19,592 bases of DNA from Lachnoclostridium sp. UBA5890 (GCA_002431395.1 DJEU01000041.1:1-19592); one strand, 5' to 3'; counted from the stretch's first letter, positions 6,003 to 13,563 are shown. Program-made: numbers and translations. Notes: generated by a model from the sequence alone, not told the origin.

Positions 6003-7613
6003 TTAGTGATTGAGTTCAAAACGGGATGGGGTGATAAAGGAAAGCGGGCAGTCCGATTTTCTGGTATTCAGATAATCTTCCAGCATGCTCTGGACATCAC
6101 GGTTTGCCTCATCCGCGTTCAATGTGTTTCTTGTTTTTTCCATTTCTTTCTGCATATAGTTTGTGCTGGAAGCGTCGTGGCTGTAGCCGTCAAAACCAGC
6201 CATAGCAATCGATGCGACATCCAGTTCATCCAACAGACGAAGCAGAAGGATACCGGAGTTGTCAAGCTGATCCCAGCCACATTTTACGAGACGTGTAAAA
6301 TCGAGGATTACTTGATTTTTGTTCTCTTCATTTGTGACATTGGAAGTGACGATCTTTTTGTATTCGCTGAAGCGGCTTGAACTCTTCCAGTAATTGTAAC
6401 GTTTTTTGTTACTGAAATACGCATAATTGATCGGATAATCGTGTGACAAAAGGTTTACACTGATTACGATCGGATGCCGTTCTTCGCAGTATTTCAAAAT
6501 CTCTTCTTTGTGTGTAACAATACTGTGTCCCGGAAGGAGCATAAGGATGTCCTTGCCTTGGAGAGATTCGCGGAGTTTCGTGACTTCTTTTTCGTCGTCG
6601 CGGATAATTCCGACATACTCCATGTAAGTTTTTTCCAAAAGATCATAGTCGTAACGTTTTCGCGCCTCGCTGCCGATACGGTTCAGGATATAGTTGATAT
6701 CGCGGCTGGAAATGCCGGCCTTTGCCGTAAGGTAGGAAATGTTATTTACATGCGCGCTGTACGATCCGGCGAGATAATACGGGATTGAATATCCCCATGT
6801 GCAGGTGTTTCGAATACCATCGATATAGTTGTCGATCAGATCGAGTACCGTGTCGATATCGTAGCCGGAATTGTATTTGCGGTTCATATACTGCATGATC
6901 AGTTCCGTATTGGTATTGCCGGCACCACGTCCCATACCTGCCATCGTTCCGTCAATGACAATTTTGCGGAGTCCCTGCGTCATGTCAATAAATTCCTGTG
7001 ACAAAGAGAAGGACATCTGCAGATTGTTGTGCGAGTGGAATCCGATACGGGATGCCGCATTCAGATTCTGATTTACCAGATAAAATACGCGGCGCAGATC
7101 CTCTTTGTACATCGAACCGAAGGTATCTACAAGAGAAAATGCGTAGGGCTCCAGCGGATTGATCATTTCGATCAATTCCAGAAGTTCTGCGTCCGTGTAG
7201 CCGAGTACATCAACCGGCTGAACATAAAGTTTGTAGCCTTTTTCTACAATGCTTTTGCAGAAATCAATGACATCGTAGCGCTCTTTTTTGAAAAAGCAGG
7301 CGCGGACACCATCGATCGAAGTGCCGTCAAACGGCTCCAGATTGGAGATGGTATAACGGCTGTAGTCAGCGAGACAGACATACGAAGTCTGGCGGCGGTC
7401 CTCCGGCAGAAATGGACGAATCTGAGCCGCATTATTGAAAATCGTGCTGCCCTTCTGGTGTGGTTCGTCTTTCAAAAATCCGCATTCTACGACATCAATG
7501 CCACTTTCCGAAAGTCCCTTGATCATTCCTTTGATCACTGTATTTCCAAATTGTGCATCTACGAGATAGCCCCCATCACGCAGTGTGCAGTCAAGTAATT
7601 GTACTCGTTTCAT
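6003..7613 (-). CDS. HMGL-like (DRE-TIM) aldolase with C-terminal Rossmann-like domain
   Basis: A 536-residue protein. Residues 1 to about 300 form an HMG-CoA-lyase/4-hydroxy-2-oxovalerate-aldolase type TIM barrel: LLDCTLRDGGY (D8, R12, D13) at the first strand, metal ligands H193 and H195 in FHSHNN, and DGTMAGMGRGAGNTNTE near the end of the barrel. Such enzymes make or break C-C bonds next to pyruvate-type enolates with a divalent metal. Residues about 350-536 form a second domain beginning GKDILMLLPGHSI and including IAMAGFDGYSHD; its layout resembles the GNGPSL/DUF115-like domain of the operon's first gene. Placement between kdsB and kdsC suggests that it builds the ulosonic acid skeleton in place of KdsA. 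That reaction is an inference. An AGGAGG-like site precedes the ATG. Confidence 0.8.
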   Translation of the reverse strand: MKRVQLLDCTLRDGGYLVDAQFGNTVIKGMIKGLSESGIDVVECGFLKDEPHQKGSTIFNNAAQIRPFLPEDRRQTSYVCLADYSRYTISNLEPFDGTSIDGVRACFFKKERYDVIDFCKSIVEKGYKLYVQPVDVLGYTDAELLELIEMINPLEPYAFSLVDTFGSMYKEDLRRVFYLVNQNLNAASRIGFHSHNNLQMSFSLSQEFIDMTQGLRKIVIDGTMAGMGRGAGNTNTELIMQYMNRKYNSGYDIDTVLDLIDNYIDGIRNTCTWGYSIPYYLAGSYSAHVNNISYLTAKAGISSRDINYILNRIGSEARKRYDYDLLEKTYMEYVGIIRDDEKEVTKLRESLQGKDILMLLPGHSIVTHKEEILKYCEERHPIVISVNLLSHDYPINYAYFSNKKRYNYWKSSSRFSEYKKIVTSNVTNEENKNQVILDFTRLVKCGWDQLDNSGILLLRLLDELDVASIAMAGFDGYSHDASSTNYMQKEMEKTRNTLNADEANRDVQSMLEDYLNTRKSDCPLSFITPSRFELNH

Positions 7614-7641
7614 AGTAACCTCCTAAATGATAATCATGATA

Positions 7642-8382
7642 TCAATCTAATGTATCAATTCCTTTAATAACGCGCTCGACCTTTTCAATGTGTTCCGGCA
7701 GGTCCACACCGATGGAAGAGTGCTTGGTTTCTTTTAATCTCATTTTGTAACCGCGTTCCATGGCACGAAGAGGCTCGATGCCTTCGCCAAGTTCCAGTTC
7801 CGTCTGCGACATTTTGGAAAATTCTTCCAAGAAATCACGCTTGTAAGCATAGATTCCGACATGACGGAATACGCGGGCAAGTTTTCCGTCTTTTACATTG
7901 GAAGGAATGACAGAGCGGGAAAAATACATCGCATCGCCTTTCTGGTCGGTGACAACTTTTACGGTGCTTGTCGCCTTGATTTCGTCCGGATCGGTAATCT
8001 CTTTTTTCAGACTGCCAAAAGTAACGGTCTCATCTTCAAAGAAGATGGAGATGACTTCCTGAATCATTTCCGGATTGATGACCGGCTCGTCGCCCTGAAT
8101 ATTGACGAAGAGATCACCTTCGACTTTTGTCGCTACCTCTGCGACACGGTCAGAACCGGTTTCGTGTTTGTCGGAAGTCATGATAACTTTCATGTCATGT
8201 TCCTTGCATGCCGCTTCGATACGGTCATCGTCCGTAGCGACGTAAACTTCGTCAAATTCCGGCACTTTTTTTGCCTGTTGGTATACCCACCAGATCATCG
8301 GTTTACCACAGATATCTACCAATGGTTTCCCCGGAAAACGGCTTGATTTGTATCTTGCTGGAATGACTCCTATTATTTTCAT
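7642..8382 (-). CDS. kdsB: 3-deoxy-manno-octulosonate cytidylyltransferase (CMP-Kdo synthetase)
   Basis: A 246-residue enzyme of the usual KdsB length. The nucleotide-binding start IPARYKSSRFPGKPL (residues 7-21, with R10, R15 and K19), ATDDDRI, HETGSDR (73-79) and NIQGDEP (94-100) are all present, as is RHVGIYAY in the second half. The family couples CTP with Kdo to give CMP-Kdo and pyrophosphate in the cytoplasm. In Gram-negatives this feeds lipopolysaccharide or capsule; in the Firmicute suggested here it must serve another surface polymer, and the true substrate may be a relative of Kdo. It starts 6 bases after the glycerophosphotransferase gene and is followed after 28 bases by the aldolase gene. 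Family assignment is strong. Confidence 0.92.
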   Translation of the reverse strand: MKIIGVIPARYKSSRFPGKPLVDICGKPMIWWVYQQAKKVPEFDEVYVATDDDRIEAACKEHDMKVIMTSDKHETGSDRVAEVATKVEGDLFVNIQGDEPVINPEMIQEVISIFFEDETVTFGSLKKEITDPDEIKATSTVKVVTDQKGDAMYFSRSVIPSNVKDGKLARVFRHVGIYAYKRDFLEEFSKMSQTELELGEGIEPLRAMERGYKMRLKETKHSSIGVDLPEHIEKVERVIKGIDTLD

Positions 8383-8388
8383 TTTTAC

Positions 8389-10482
8389 TCATCCTTTCTG
8401 TTTGTGTGGCGGGCGTTCGGAGGCTAATACATCTTCCAGTTTGACACGAGGGAAGATCTCCAGATTTCCGCCACGGGTTGCATTATATATTTTAATGCCG
8501 TGTTTATCAGCATATTTTTTTAACAGTCGGTATACATCCATGGATCGGTCAATGATATGTTCGCCGATCTGCTCCGTCGTAACATTTTCCTTATTCATAC
8601 GTTCTTTGATACGGGAAATGTCAGTCTGGGCAATTTCTTTGGTTGTATAATTATCCGTAAAATGACCGCCGGCGGCGTGAGGATTGGTACAGTCTACGCC
8701 GAGCAGGTAAATTTCGGAAAATCCCATATGAAAAGCAAATTCTGCGGCGAGGGAAAGAACCGTTGCCTTTACCATACAATAGGCAAAAATATTTCCTTTG
8801 ACTTTGTATCGCTCGCTGGCAATCGTGTGTACATACGTGGTTTCTAACGTTCGTTTTGTCATTTTCCGATAGGTCTTTTCAATGGTAAAAAGTGGTGATT
8901 TTACATTGTTGTAAAGCTCATCACGCAGTTTTGTCGCATAAATACTGTCGGAGACACAGTGGAAACTTGGCCGCCAGTCCGTGCGGTCAAAAATCTTATA
9001 CACCATATTGGTTCCAAACGTGTATTCGTCGATCAGCATATGCAGATCATCCGGACTAAGGCTTGGACCATTTCCAATCAAAAAGCAGCGTTCTCCCTTG
9101 TGAGAATCTTTCATTTTGAGCAGACGCCGGCTGTTATTGTCAAGAAAGAGTCCGTGTTTGTTGAAAAATCCGCCGATATTGTATTTCACGATCAGATAAA
9201 CAATATGCACGCGATTCAAGGTACGTTTGTAATTCAGTACCAGTTTTTCCCAAAGTCCCTTTTTATGCGGTGGGATCTGGATGCACTGCTCCACGACACG
9301 TCTGGCAGCATGTCCATCTTCCCATGGGTTAAATTTATCGTGAAATGCCTGATATTTTTTATTATGGTCATAATCAAAATTGGTTATGCCGTCACGGATC
9401 GCTTCCGCCAGTTCTTCTTCGGTTTTGGTGATCGGACCGGGAAGCTCGTCAAGGTCAAAGTAAAATCCGCGGATCTCACGCTCATACCGCTCGAGATCAT
9501 ACATATGAAATACCATCGGACGCTTTAACACGCTGTAATCAAACATCGTAGAAGAGTAGTCCGTGATCATAAGGTCACTGATCCGGTATAGGTCATTCAG
9601 ATCGTCTACGTCTGTTACATCGAAAATACGATCCGTTTCCTGAATGACTTCGGAAGTTCCTACCTGATGATGCGCACGGAATAATAAAATGTAATTTTCC
9701 GGCAGAAGCTCCATCAGTTTTCCGAGATTTACCGGACTTTCGTATTGGAACCCATGTCCATTCTGGTATTCATTGTCGCGCCACGTCGGAGTGTATAAGA
9801 TTACCTTAGCATCTTCCGGGATGCCAAGTGATTTCTTAAATTCCGCTGTTTTTTCTTCGGATGGTTCCAACAATGTGTCGTTGCGCGGATATCCGGAGTT
9901 AATGAACAGCCCGTCCTGCGACGGATCTACATCAAATGCAGAAGCAATCTTTTCCGTATAATAAGGCGAAGGGGACAGAAAATGTGTCACCTTTTTCCCT
10001 TTTGTCCGATATCTGCGGTGCATCCGCTCTTTGGACTGTCTTGGGTCGCTGTCTGTCGTAATGTCGCAGCCAAGCCGTTTTAGCGGGGTGCCATGCCAGG
10101 TTTCGATGTACACCTGATGCCGTCCCGGAATCAGAAAATCCGGAATGCTGACATTATTGACCCAAAAACGGGCAGCGGCATAATACCGGAAATATTCTGC
10201 GCTTCCTTTTTTTACGACAAGGGTGTGCGGATTTTCCAAAAGATCCGCATGTTCGGAAGGCTTGGAAAATGCCCATACAAAAGTATAATCGCGAAATGTG
10301 TCATCTTTGAGCATTTCTTCATAAATGGCACGAACACTGTCGCCACAGCGTTTTCCGTGATAGGATTCGAACATTACCATTTTGTCCTGCGTCATAAAAA
10401 AGATACGGTTTATTTTAAATTTAATCCTGTTTTTGAGCCAGGATAAATCTTGTTTCCATTTATATTTTTGTCTTTCATTCAT
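8389..10482 (-). CDS. CDP-glycerol glycerophosphotransferase fused to a GNGPSL-type (DUF115-like) domain
   Basis: Read from ATG at 10482, the protein has 697 residues; an in-frame TTG at 10500 is less likely because GGAG lies just inside it, at usable distance from the ATG. Residues about 30-400 form a TagB/TagF-type domain with YIETWHGTPLKRLG, YTPTWRD and MITDYSSTMFDYSVLKRP, which links glycerol phosphate from CDP-glycerol onto a cell-surface polymer. Residues about 455-690 form a second domain with GNGPSL (470-475), IYLLGVDCTNPHA and a C-terminal IKIYNATRGG. This layout is seen in DUF115/MptE-like proteins and recalls GT42 sialyltransferases, which use CMP sugars. With kdsB directly downstream, a CMP-ulosonate transferase role is attractive but unproven. 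First gene of the operon. Confidence 0.85.
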   Translation of the reverse strand: MNERQKYKWKQDLSWLKNRIKFKINRIFFMTQDKMVMFESYHGKRCGDSVRAIYEEMLKDDTFRDYTFVWAFSKPSEHADLLENPHTLVVKKGSAEYFRYYAAARFWVNNVSIPDFLIPGRHQVYIETWHGTPLKRLGCDITTDSDPRQSKERMHRRYRTKGKKVTHFLSPSPYYTEKIASAFDVDPSQDGLFINSGYPRNDTLLEPSEEKTAEFKKSLGIPEDAKVILYTPTWRDNEYQNGHGFQYESPVNLGKLMELLPENYILLFRAHHQVGTSEVIQETDRIFDVTDVDDLNDLYRISDLMITDYSSTMFDYSVLKRPMVFHMYDLERYEREIRGFYFDLDELPGPITKTEEELAEAIRDGITNFDYDHNKKYQAFHDKFNPWEDGHAARRVVEQCIQIPPHKKGLWEKLVLNYKRTLNRVHIVYLIVKYNIGGFFNKHGLFLDNNSRRLLKMKDSHKGERCFLIGNGPSLSPDDLHMLIDEYTFGTNMVYKIFDRTDWRPSFHCVSDSIYATKLRDELYNNVKSPLFTIEKTYRKMTKRTLETTYVHTIASERYKVKGNIFAYCMVKATVLSLAAEFAFHMGFSEIYLLGVDCTNPHAAGGHFTDNYTTKEIAQTDISRIKERMNKENVTTEQIGEHIIDRSMDVYRLLKKYADKHGIKIYNATRGGNLEIFPRVKLEDVLASERPPHKQKG

Positions 10483-10539
10483 GATAGTTTTGTTCTCCAA
10501 ATTTACTGTATAACCATACCGTATTACTTACCAGAATCT

Positions 10540-10568
10540 ATTTTACCACACCCGTTACATTCTTGCAA
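10540..10568 (-). promoter_or_regulatory. Promoter of the minus-strand sugar-acid operon
   Basis: On the minus strand TTGCAA (10563-10568) and TAAAAT (10540-10545) are 17 bp apart, with a TG one base before the -10 box. Transcription would start near 10533, about 50 bases before the ATG at 10482. Confidence 0.6.
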
Positions 10569-10577
10569 ATATATTTG
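10566..10577. promoter_or_regulatory. 12-bp palindrome between divergent -35 boxes
   Basis: CAAATATATTTG is a perfect palindrome that overlaps the inner ends of both -35 boxes. A regulator bound here would control both operons at once. No regulator is identified and chance is possible in A+T-rich DNA. Confidence 0.4.
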
Positions 10578-10603
10578 ACTTTTTTACATGTGATAGGTAC
10601 AAT
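10575..10603 (+). promoter_or_regulatory. Promoter of the glycosyltransferase operon
   Basis: TTGACT (10575-10580) and TACAAT (10598-10603) are exactly 17 bp apart. The start codon at 10641 lies about 30 bases after the predicted transcription start. Confidence 0.7.
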
Positions 10604-10640
10604 AGAAGTACGTGACAATGTGTGGAGATGGAGGAAAACT

Positions 10641-11594
10641 ATGAATGAAAAATGTACCTTGTATCTTGTGGTGCCGTGCTACAATGAGCAGGAAGTGCTT
10701 ACGGAGACAAACCGGCAGCTTTTGGAAAAGATGACGTCGCTGATGGAGCGCGGAGTGATCCATGAAAAAAGCCGGATTCTTTATGTCAATGACGGTTCCA
10801 AAGATCAGACGTGGATATTGATCCGCAAATTCCATGGGGAAAATGTGATCTGCAGCGGATTGACCCTTTCCCGTAACCGGGGACACCAGAATGCGGTGCT
10901 TGCGGGGCTGATGTATGCGAAAGAACATTGCGATGTGGCGATTACATTGGATGCGGATCTTCAGGATGATATCAATGCGATCGACGAGATGCTGGAAAAA
11001 TTTAAAGCCGGAAATGATGTCGTTTACGGAGTGCGGAGCAGCCGGAAAAAGGACACATTCTTTAAGAAAACGACCGCAGAAGGCTTTTATCATATGATGA
11101 AATGGATGGGTGTGGACATTGTGTTTAACCACGCCGACTACCGCTTGATGAGTAAGCGTGTGCTGGATGAATTGGAAAATTATAAGGAAGTTCATCTGTT
11201 TTTGCGTGGAATGATCCCATTGATCGGATTTCCGTCCGATAATGTATATTATGAAAGAAAAGAGCGCATGGCGGGTGAGAGTAAATATCCGTTAAAGAAA
11301 ATGCTTGCGTTTGCGTTTGATGGAATTTCTTCGTTTAGCGTTAAACCGATCCGCTTTATCGTGTGGCTTGGTTTTGTCATTTTTATTGTGAGTATTGGGA
11401 TGCTGATCTATTCGATCGTGGAACATATGCTCGGCGATACGGTGCGTGGATGGAGCAGTTTGATCGTGTCAATCTGGGCACTTGGCGGGCTTCAGCTGCT
11501 GGCGATCGGAGTCATCGGGGAATACATCGGAAAGGTGTACATGGAAACCAAAGGCAGACCTCGCTACGCAGTGGAGGAAGTATTGGATGAATAA
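10641..11594 (+). CDS. GtrB/DPM1-like family 2 glycosyltransferase, membrane anchored
   Basis: A 317-residue protein starting at ATG 10641, preceded by GGAGATGGAGG; the same frame is open from TTG 10563, but that lies upstream of the promoter -10 box. The GT-A domain has YLVVPCYNEQEVL, the nucleotide-sugar site YVNDGSKD and the metal-binding LDADLQDD. HADYRLMSKRVLDEL and GESKYPLKKM are typical of polyprenyl-phosphate glycosyltransferases such as GtrB. Two hydrophobic segments at the C-terminus (around residues 235-260 and 275-300) anchor it in the membrane. It probably loads a sugar onto undecaprenyl phosphate for export. Divergent promoters place it next to the cell-wall operon, so the sugar may decorate the same polymer. 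Donor sugar is unknown. Confidence 0.87.
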   Translation: MNEKCTLYLVVPCYNEQEVLTETNRQLLEKMTSLMERGVIHEKSRILYVNDGSKDQTWILIRKFHGENVICSGLTLSRNRGHQNAVLAGLMYAKEHCDVAITLDADLQDDINAIDEMLEKFKAGNDVVYGVRSSRKKDTFFKKTTAEGFYHMMKWMGVDIVFNHADYRLMSKRVLDELENYKEVHLFLRGMIPLIGFPSDNVYYERKERMAGESKYPLKKMLAFAFDGISSFSVKPIRFIVWLGFVIFIVSIGMLIYSIVEHMLGDTVRGWSSLIVSIWALGGLQLLAIGVIGEYIGKVYMETKGRPRYAVEEVLDE

Positions 11595-12099
11595 AAATTA
11601 TACGCGGGCTTCTCATGGATTCGGACCGGTTTACGATGAGAAGTCCCGTATTTTGATTTTAGGCAGTTTTCCTTCTGTGAAATCCCGCGAAGAAGGATTT
11701 TTTTACGGACACCCGCGCAACCGCTTTTGGAAAATTCTGGCTGTCGTATGCGATGCACCGGAACCGGTTACAATAGAAGAAAAGAAACAGTTTCTTTTGG
11801 AACATGGCATTGCGTTGTACGATGTCATCGAGGAATGTGAGATCGTGGGTTCAAGCGACAGCAGTATCCGGAATGTAATTCCGGCAAACCTGAATCGGAT
11901 TCTTGAAGTGTCACAGATCAGCGCGGTGTATACCAATGGACGGCTTGCCGGAAAATTGTACCGGAAATATCAGGAACCGGTAACGGGGCTTTCCTGCGTG
12001 GAACTGCCGTCTTCCAGTCCGGCGAATGCGGCATTTTCGCTGGAACGATTGATTGAAATATGGCAGGAAGCACTGCCGGAATTTAGAAAAGGAGGCTGA
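11587..12099 (+). CDS. DNA-deoxyinosine glycosylase (uracil-DNA glycosylase superfamily)
   Basis: A 170-residue protein starting at ATG 11587, overlapping the end of the glycosyltransferase gene by 8 bases. The start of the fold is clear: GFGPVYDEKSRILILGSFPS followed by FYGHPRNRFWKIL, which is the hallmark of the hypoxanthine/deoxyinosine branch of the uracil-DNA glycosylase superfamily; ELPSSSPAN near the C-terminus is the second active-site loop. Such enzymes remove deaminated bases from DNA to begin base-excision repair. The overlap means translation is probably coupled to the gene upstream. The functional link to cell-wall or bile-salt genes is not obvious. Confidence 0.85.
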   Translation: MNKNYTRASHGFGPVYDEKSRILILGSFPSVKSREEGFFYGHPRNRFWKILAVVCDAPEPVTIEEKKQFLLEHGIALYDVIEECEIVGSSDSSIRNVIPANLNRILEVSQISAVYTNGRLAGKLYRKYQEPVTGLSCVELPSSSPANAAFSLERLIEIWQEALPEFRKGG

Positions 12100-12103
12100 T
12101 ATC

Positions 12104-13084
12104 ATGTGTACAGCAGCGACATATAAAACCAAAGATTTTTATTTTGGACGGACACTTGATTATGAATTTTCTTACGGCGAGCAGGTAGTGGTTACGCCGA
12201 GAAATTATGAATTTACGTGGCGTGACGAAAAACTAGCCGGGAAAAAATGTAACTACGCCATGATCGGGATGGCGCATGTGGCAGAAAATTATCCTTTATA
12301 TTATGAAGCAGTCAATGAAAAAGGGCTCGGCATGGCGGGGCTTAATTTTGTGGGAAATGCGGTCTATCACGAGCCGAAAGCTTCTTGCGATAATGTGGCA
12401 TCGTTTGAATTTATTCCGTGGATCCTCGGCAGATGCGCATCGGTAAAAGAAGTGCGGGAGGCGGTTTCTTCCCTATGTATTACCAGCATTCCGTTTTCTA
12501 CCGGACTGCCATCGTCGTCTCTTCACTGGATGATCGCCGATGCGGCCGAGTGTATCGTCGTGGAATCCATGCAGGACGGAATCAAAGTGTACGACAATCC
12601 GTTTGGCGTGCTTACGAACAATCCACCGTTTGAACAGCAGTGTTTCCAATTGAATAATTATCAGGGATTGTCGCCAAAACAGCCGGGAAATACATTTGCT
12701 CCGGGAATCCCATTGCAGACATACAGCCGTGGCATGGGCGCGCTCGGCTTGCCGGGAGATCTTTCGTCGTCGTCCCGTTTTGTCCGCGCAGCATTTACCC
12801 GATTACATTCCAAAACCGGAGATTCCGAGGTGGAAAGCGTGGCGCAATTTTTCCATATTTTAGGAACTGTTGCCCAGCAGAAAGGCTGTTGTGAGGTAGA
12901 GCCGGGAAAATATGAATATACGATCTATACTTCCTGTGCCAATGCGTCAAAGGGCATTTATTATTATACGACGTATGAAAATCCACAATGGAATGCGGTG
13001 GATATGCACCGCGTCGATCTGAATGCGAAAGAATTGTTCTGTTATCCGCTGCGAATGCAGGGAGAAGTGTGCTGGCAGAATTAG
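12104..13084 (+). CDS. bsh: Choloylglycine hydrolase family protein (bile salt hydrolase-like)
   Basis: A 326-residue N-terminal nucleophile hydrolase. The start at ATG 12104 is fixed by AAAGGAGG just upstream and by the need to expose Cys2 after methionine removal. Active-site residues expected from known bile salt hydrolases are present: C2, R16, D19, N81 (LNFVGNA), N172 (LTNNPPF) and R225 (SRFVRAAF). The family cleaves the amide bond of glycine- or taurine-conjugated bile salts; penicillin V acylases and acyl-homoserine-lactone acylases share the fold. The near-match of MCTAATYKTKDFYFGR and LDYEFSYGE to Gram-positive bile salt hydrolases favours that activity and a gut host. No signal peptide is seen, so it acts in the cytoplasm. 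It begins 4 bases after the glycosylase stop and ends the operon. Confidence 0.88.
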   Translation: MCTAATYKTKDFYFGRTLDYEFSYGEQVVVTPRNYEFTWRDEKLAGKKCNYAMIGMAHVAENYPLYYEAVNEKGLGMAGLNFVGNAVYHEPKASCDNVASFEFIPWILGRCASVKEVREAVSSLCITSIPFSTGLPSSSLHWMIADAAECIVVESMQDGIKVYDNPFGVLTNNPPFEQQCFQLNNYQGLSPKQPGNTFAPGIPLQTYSRGMGALGLPGDLSSSSRFVRAAFTRLHSKTGDSEVESVAQFFHILGTVAQQKGCCEVEPGKYEYTIYTSCANASKGIYYYTTYENPQWNAVDMHRVDLNAKELFCYPLRMQGEVCWQN

Positions 13085-13106
13085 AAGAATATAGTAAAAA
13101 AGAGAG

Positions 13107-13130
13107 GGGCACCCTGAGGGTGCCCTTTTT
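13107..13130 (+). terminator. Intrinsic terminator after the bile salt hydrolase gene
   Basis: GGGCACCC (13107-13114) and GGGTGCCC (13118-13125) form a perfect stem with a TGA loop (or a 7-bp stem with a 5-base loop), followed by TTTTT. An A-run precedes it. The 52-bp repeat array begins at the very next base. Confidence 0.92.
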
Positions 13131-13442
13131 GTGGTCTGGTGGTAAAAAGCGCTGGTTTGGTCAAAGGAAAATGTGATGAAGTGTGGTCTGGCAAGAAAAA
13201 CTGTTGCCCGGGTCAAAGGGAAAGCCGTGGGAGTGTGGTCTGGTGGGAAAAAGTGCTGGTTGGGTCAAAGGGGAATGTGATGAAGTGTGGTCTGACAAGC
13301 AAAGTTGTTGGCAGGGTCAAAGGGAAAGCCGCCGGAGTGTGGTCTGGAAAGAAAAACTGCCGCCTGGGTCAAAGAGGAAGCCGCCGGAGTGTGGTCTGGA
13401 AGGAAAAAAATGCCGCTAGGTCAAAGAAACTCCGCCCCTAAA
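13131..13442. repeat. Array of six 52-bp tandem repeats
   Basis: Units start at 13131, 13183, 13235, 13287, 13339 and 13391, each exactly 52 bp after the last. Conserved blocks are GTGGTCTGG at unit positions 1-9, an A-run at about 14-18 and GGGTCAAAGGGAA at about 28-41. Unit ends come in two forms: units 1 and 3 end ATGTGATGAAGT, while 2, 4 and 5 end in AGCCG...GAGT. The sixth unit decays after GGTCAAAG. Because 52 is not a multiple of 3, reading frames crossing the array are not a sign of coding. It fills most of the gap between the terminator and the fructose promoter. Confidence 0.92.
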
Positions 13443-13450
13443 AGCCGGAC

Positions 13451-13510
13451 AATAAAAATGAAAGAAAATGAAAGAATTTGAAAGAAAATGATTGACAATG
13501 GAAGAAAATG
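13451..13510 (+). promoter_or_regulatory. 10-bp-phased operator-like repeats at the fru promoter
   Basis: Six successive 10-bp blocks (13451, 13461, 13471, 13481, 13491, 13501) all end in TG, most reading AAAGAAAATG or a one- to three-base variant. The fifth block contains the -35 box. Direct repeats of this GAAAG-type at one helical turn fit binding by the DeoR-family regulator encoded just downstream; this is inference from position and family. Confidence 0.6.
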
Positions 13511-13520
13511 GCGTTATAAT
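13492..13520 (+). promoter_or_regulatory. Consensus promoter of the fructose operon
   Basis: TTGACA (13492-13497) and TATAAT (13515-13520) are perfect consensus boxes 17 bp apart. Such a strong promoter fits control by a repressor. The leader is about 35 bases to the fruR start. Confidence 0.88.
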
Positions 13521-13563
13521 AACAATAACAAAAACGAAATGATCCACGAAAGGAGTGGTGAAA

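Noticed and set aside
10563..10640. Longer N-terminus for the glycosyltransferase from TTG 10563
   Set aside because: It would begin upstream of the promoter -10 box and adds residues unlike the family; ATG 10641 has a good ribosome site.
11482..11586. Longer N-terminus for the DNA glycosylase
   Set aside because: The extra 35 codons lie wholly in the glycosyltransferase gene; the family start matches ATG 11587.
12053..12103. Longer N-terminus for the bile salt hydrolase-like enzyme
   Set aside because: The catalytic cysteine must be residue 2, which fixes the start at 12104.
13139..13441. Open reading frames of about 100 and 78 codons across the 52-bp array
   Set aside because: They start at GTG or ATG codons with no ribosome site, read the same repeat in shifting frames, and their Lys/Gly/Ser-rich products match no family. 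Openness is a by-product of a stop-poor repeat.
13131..13442. CRISPR array
   Set aside because: Repeats are contiguous 52-bp units with internal divergence, not identical short repeats with unique spacers, and no cas genes are present.
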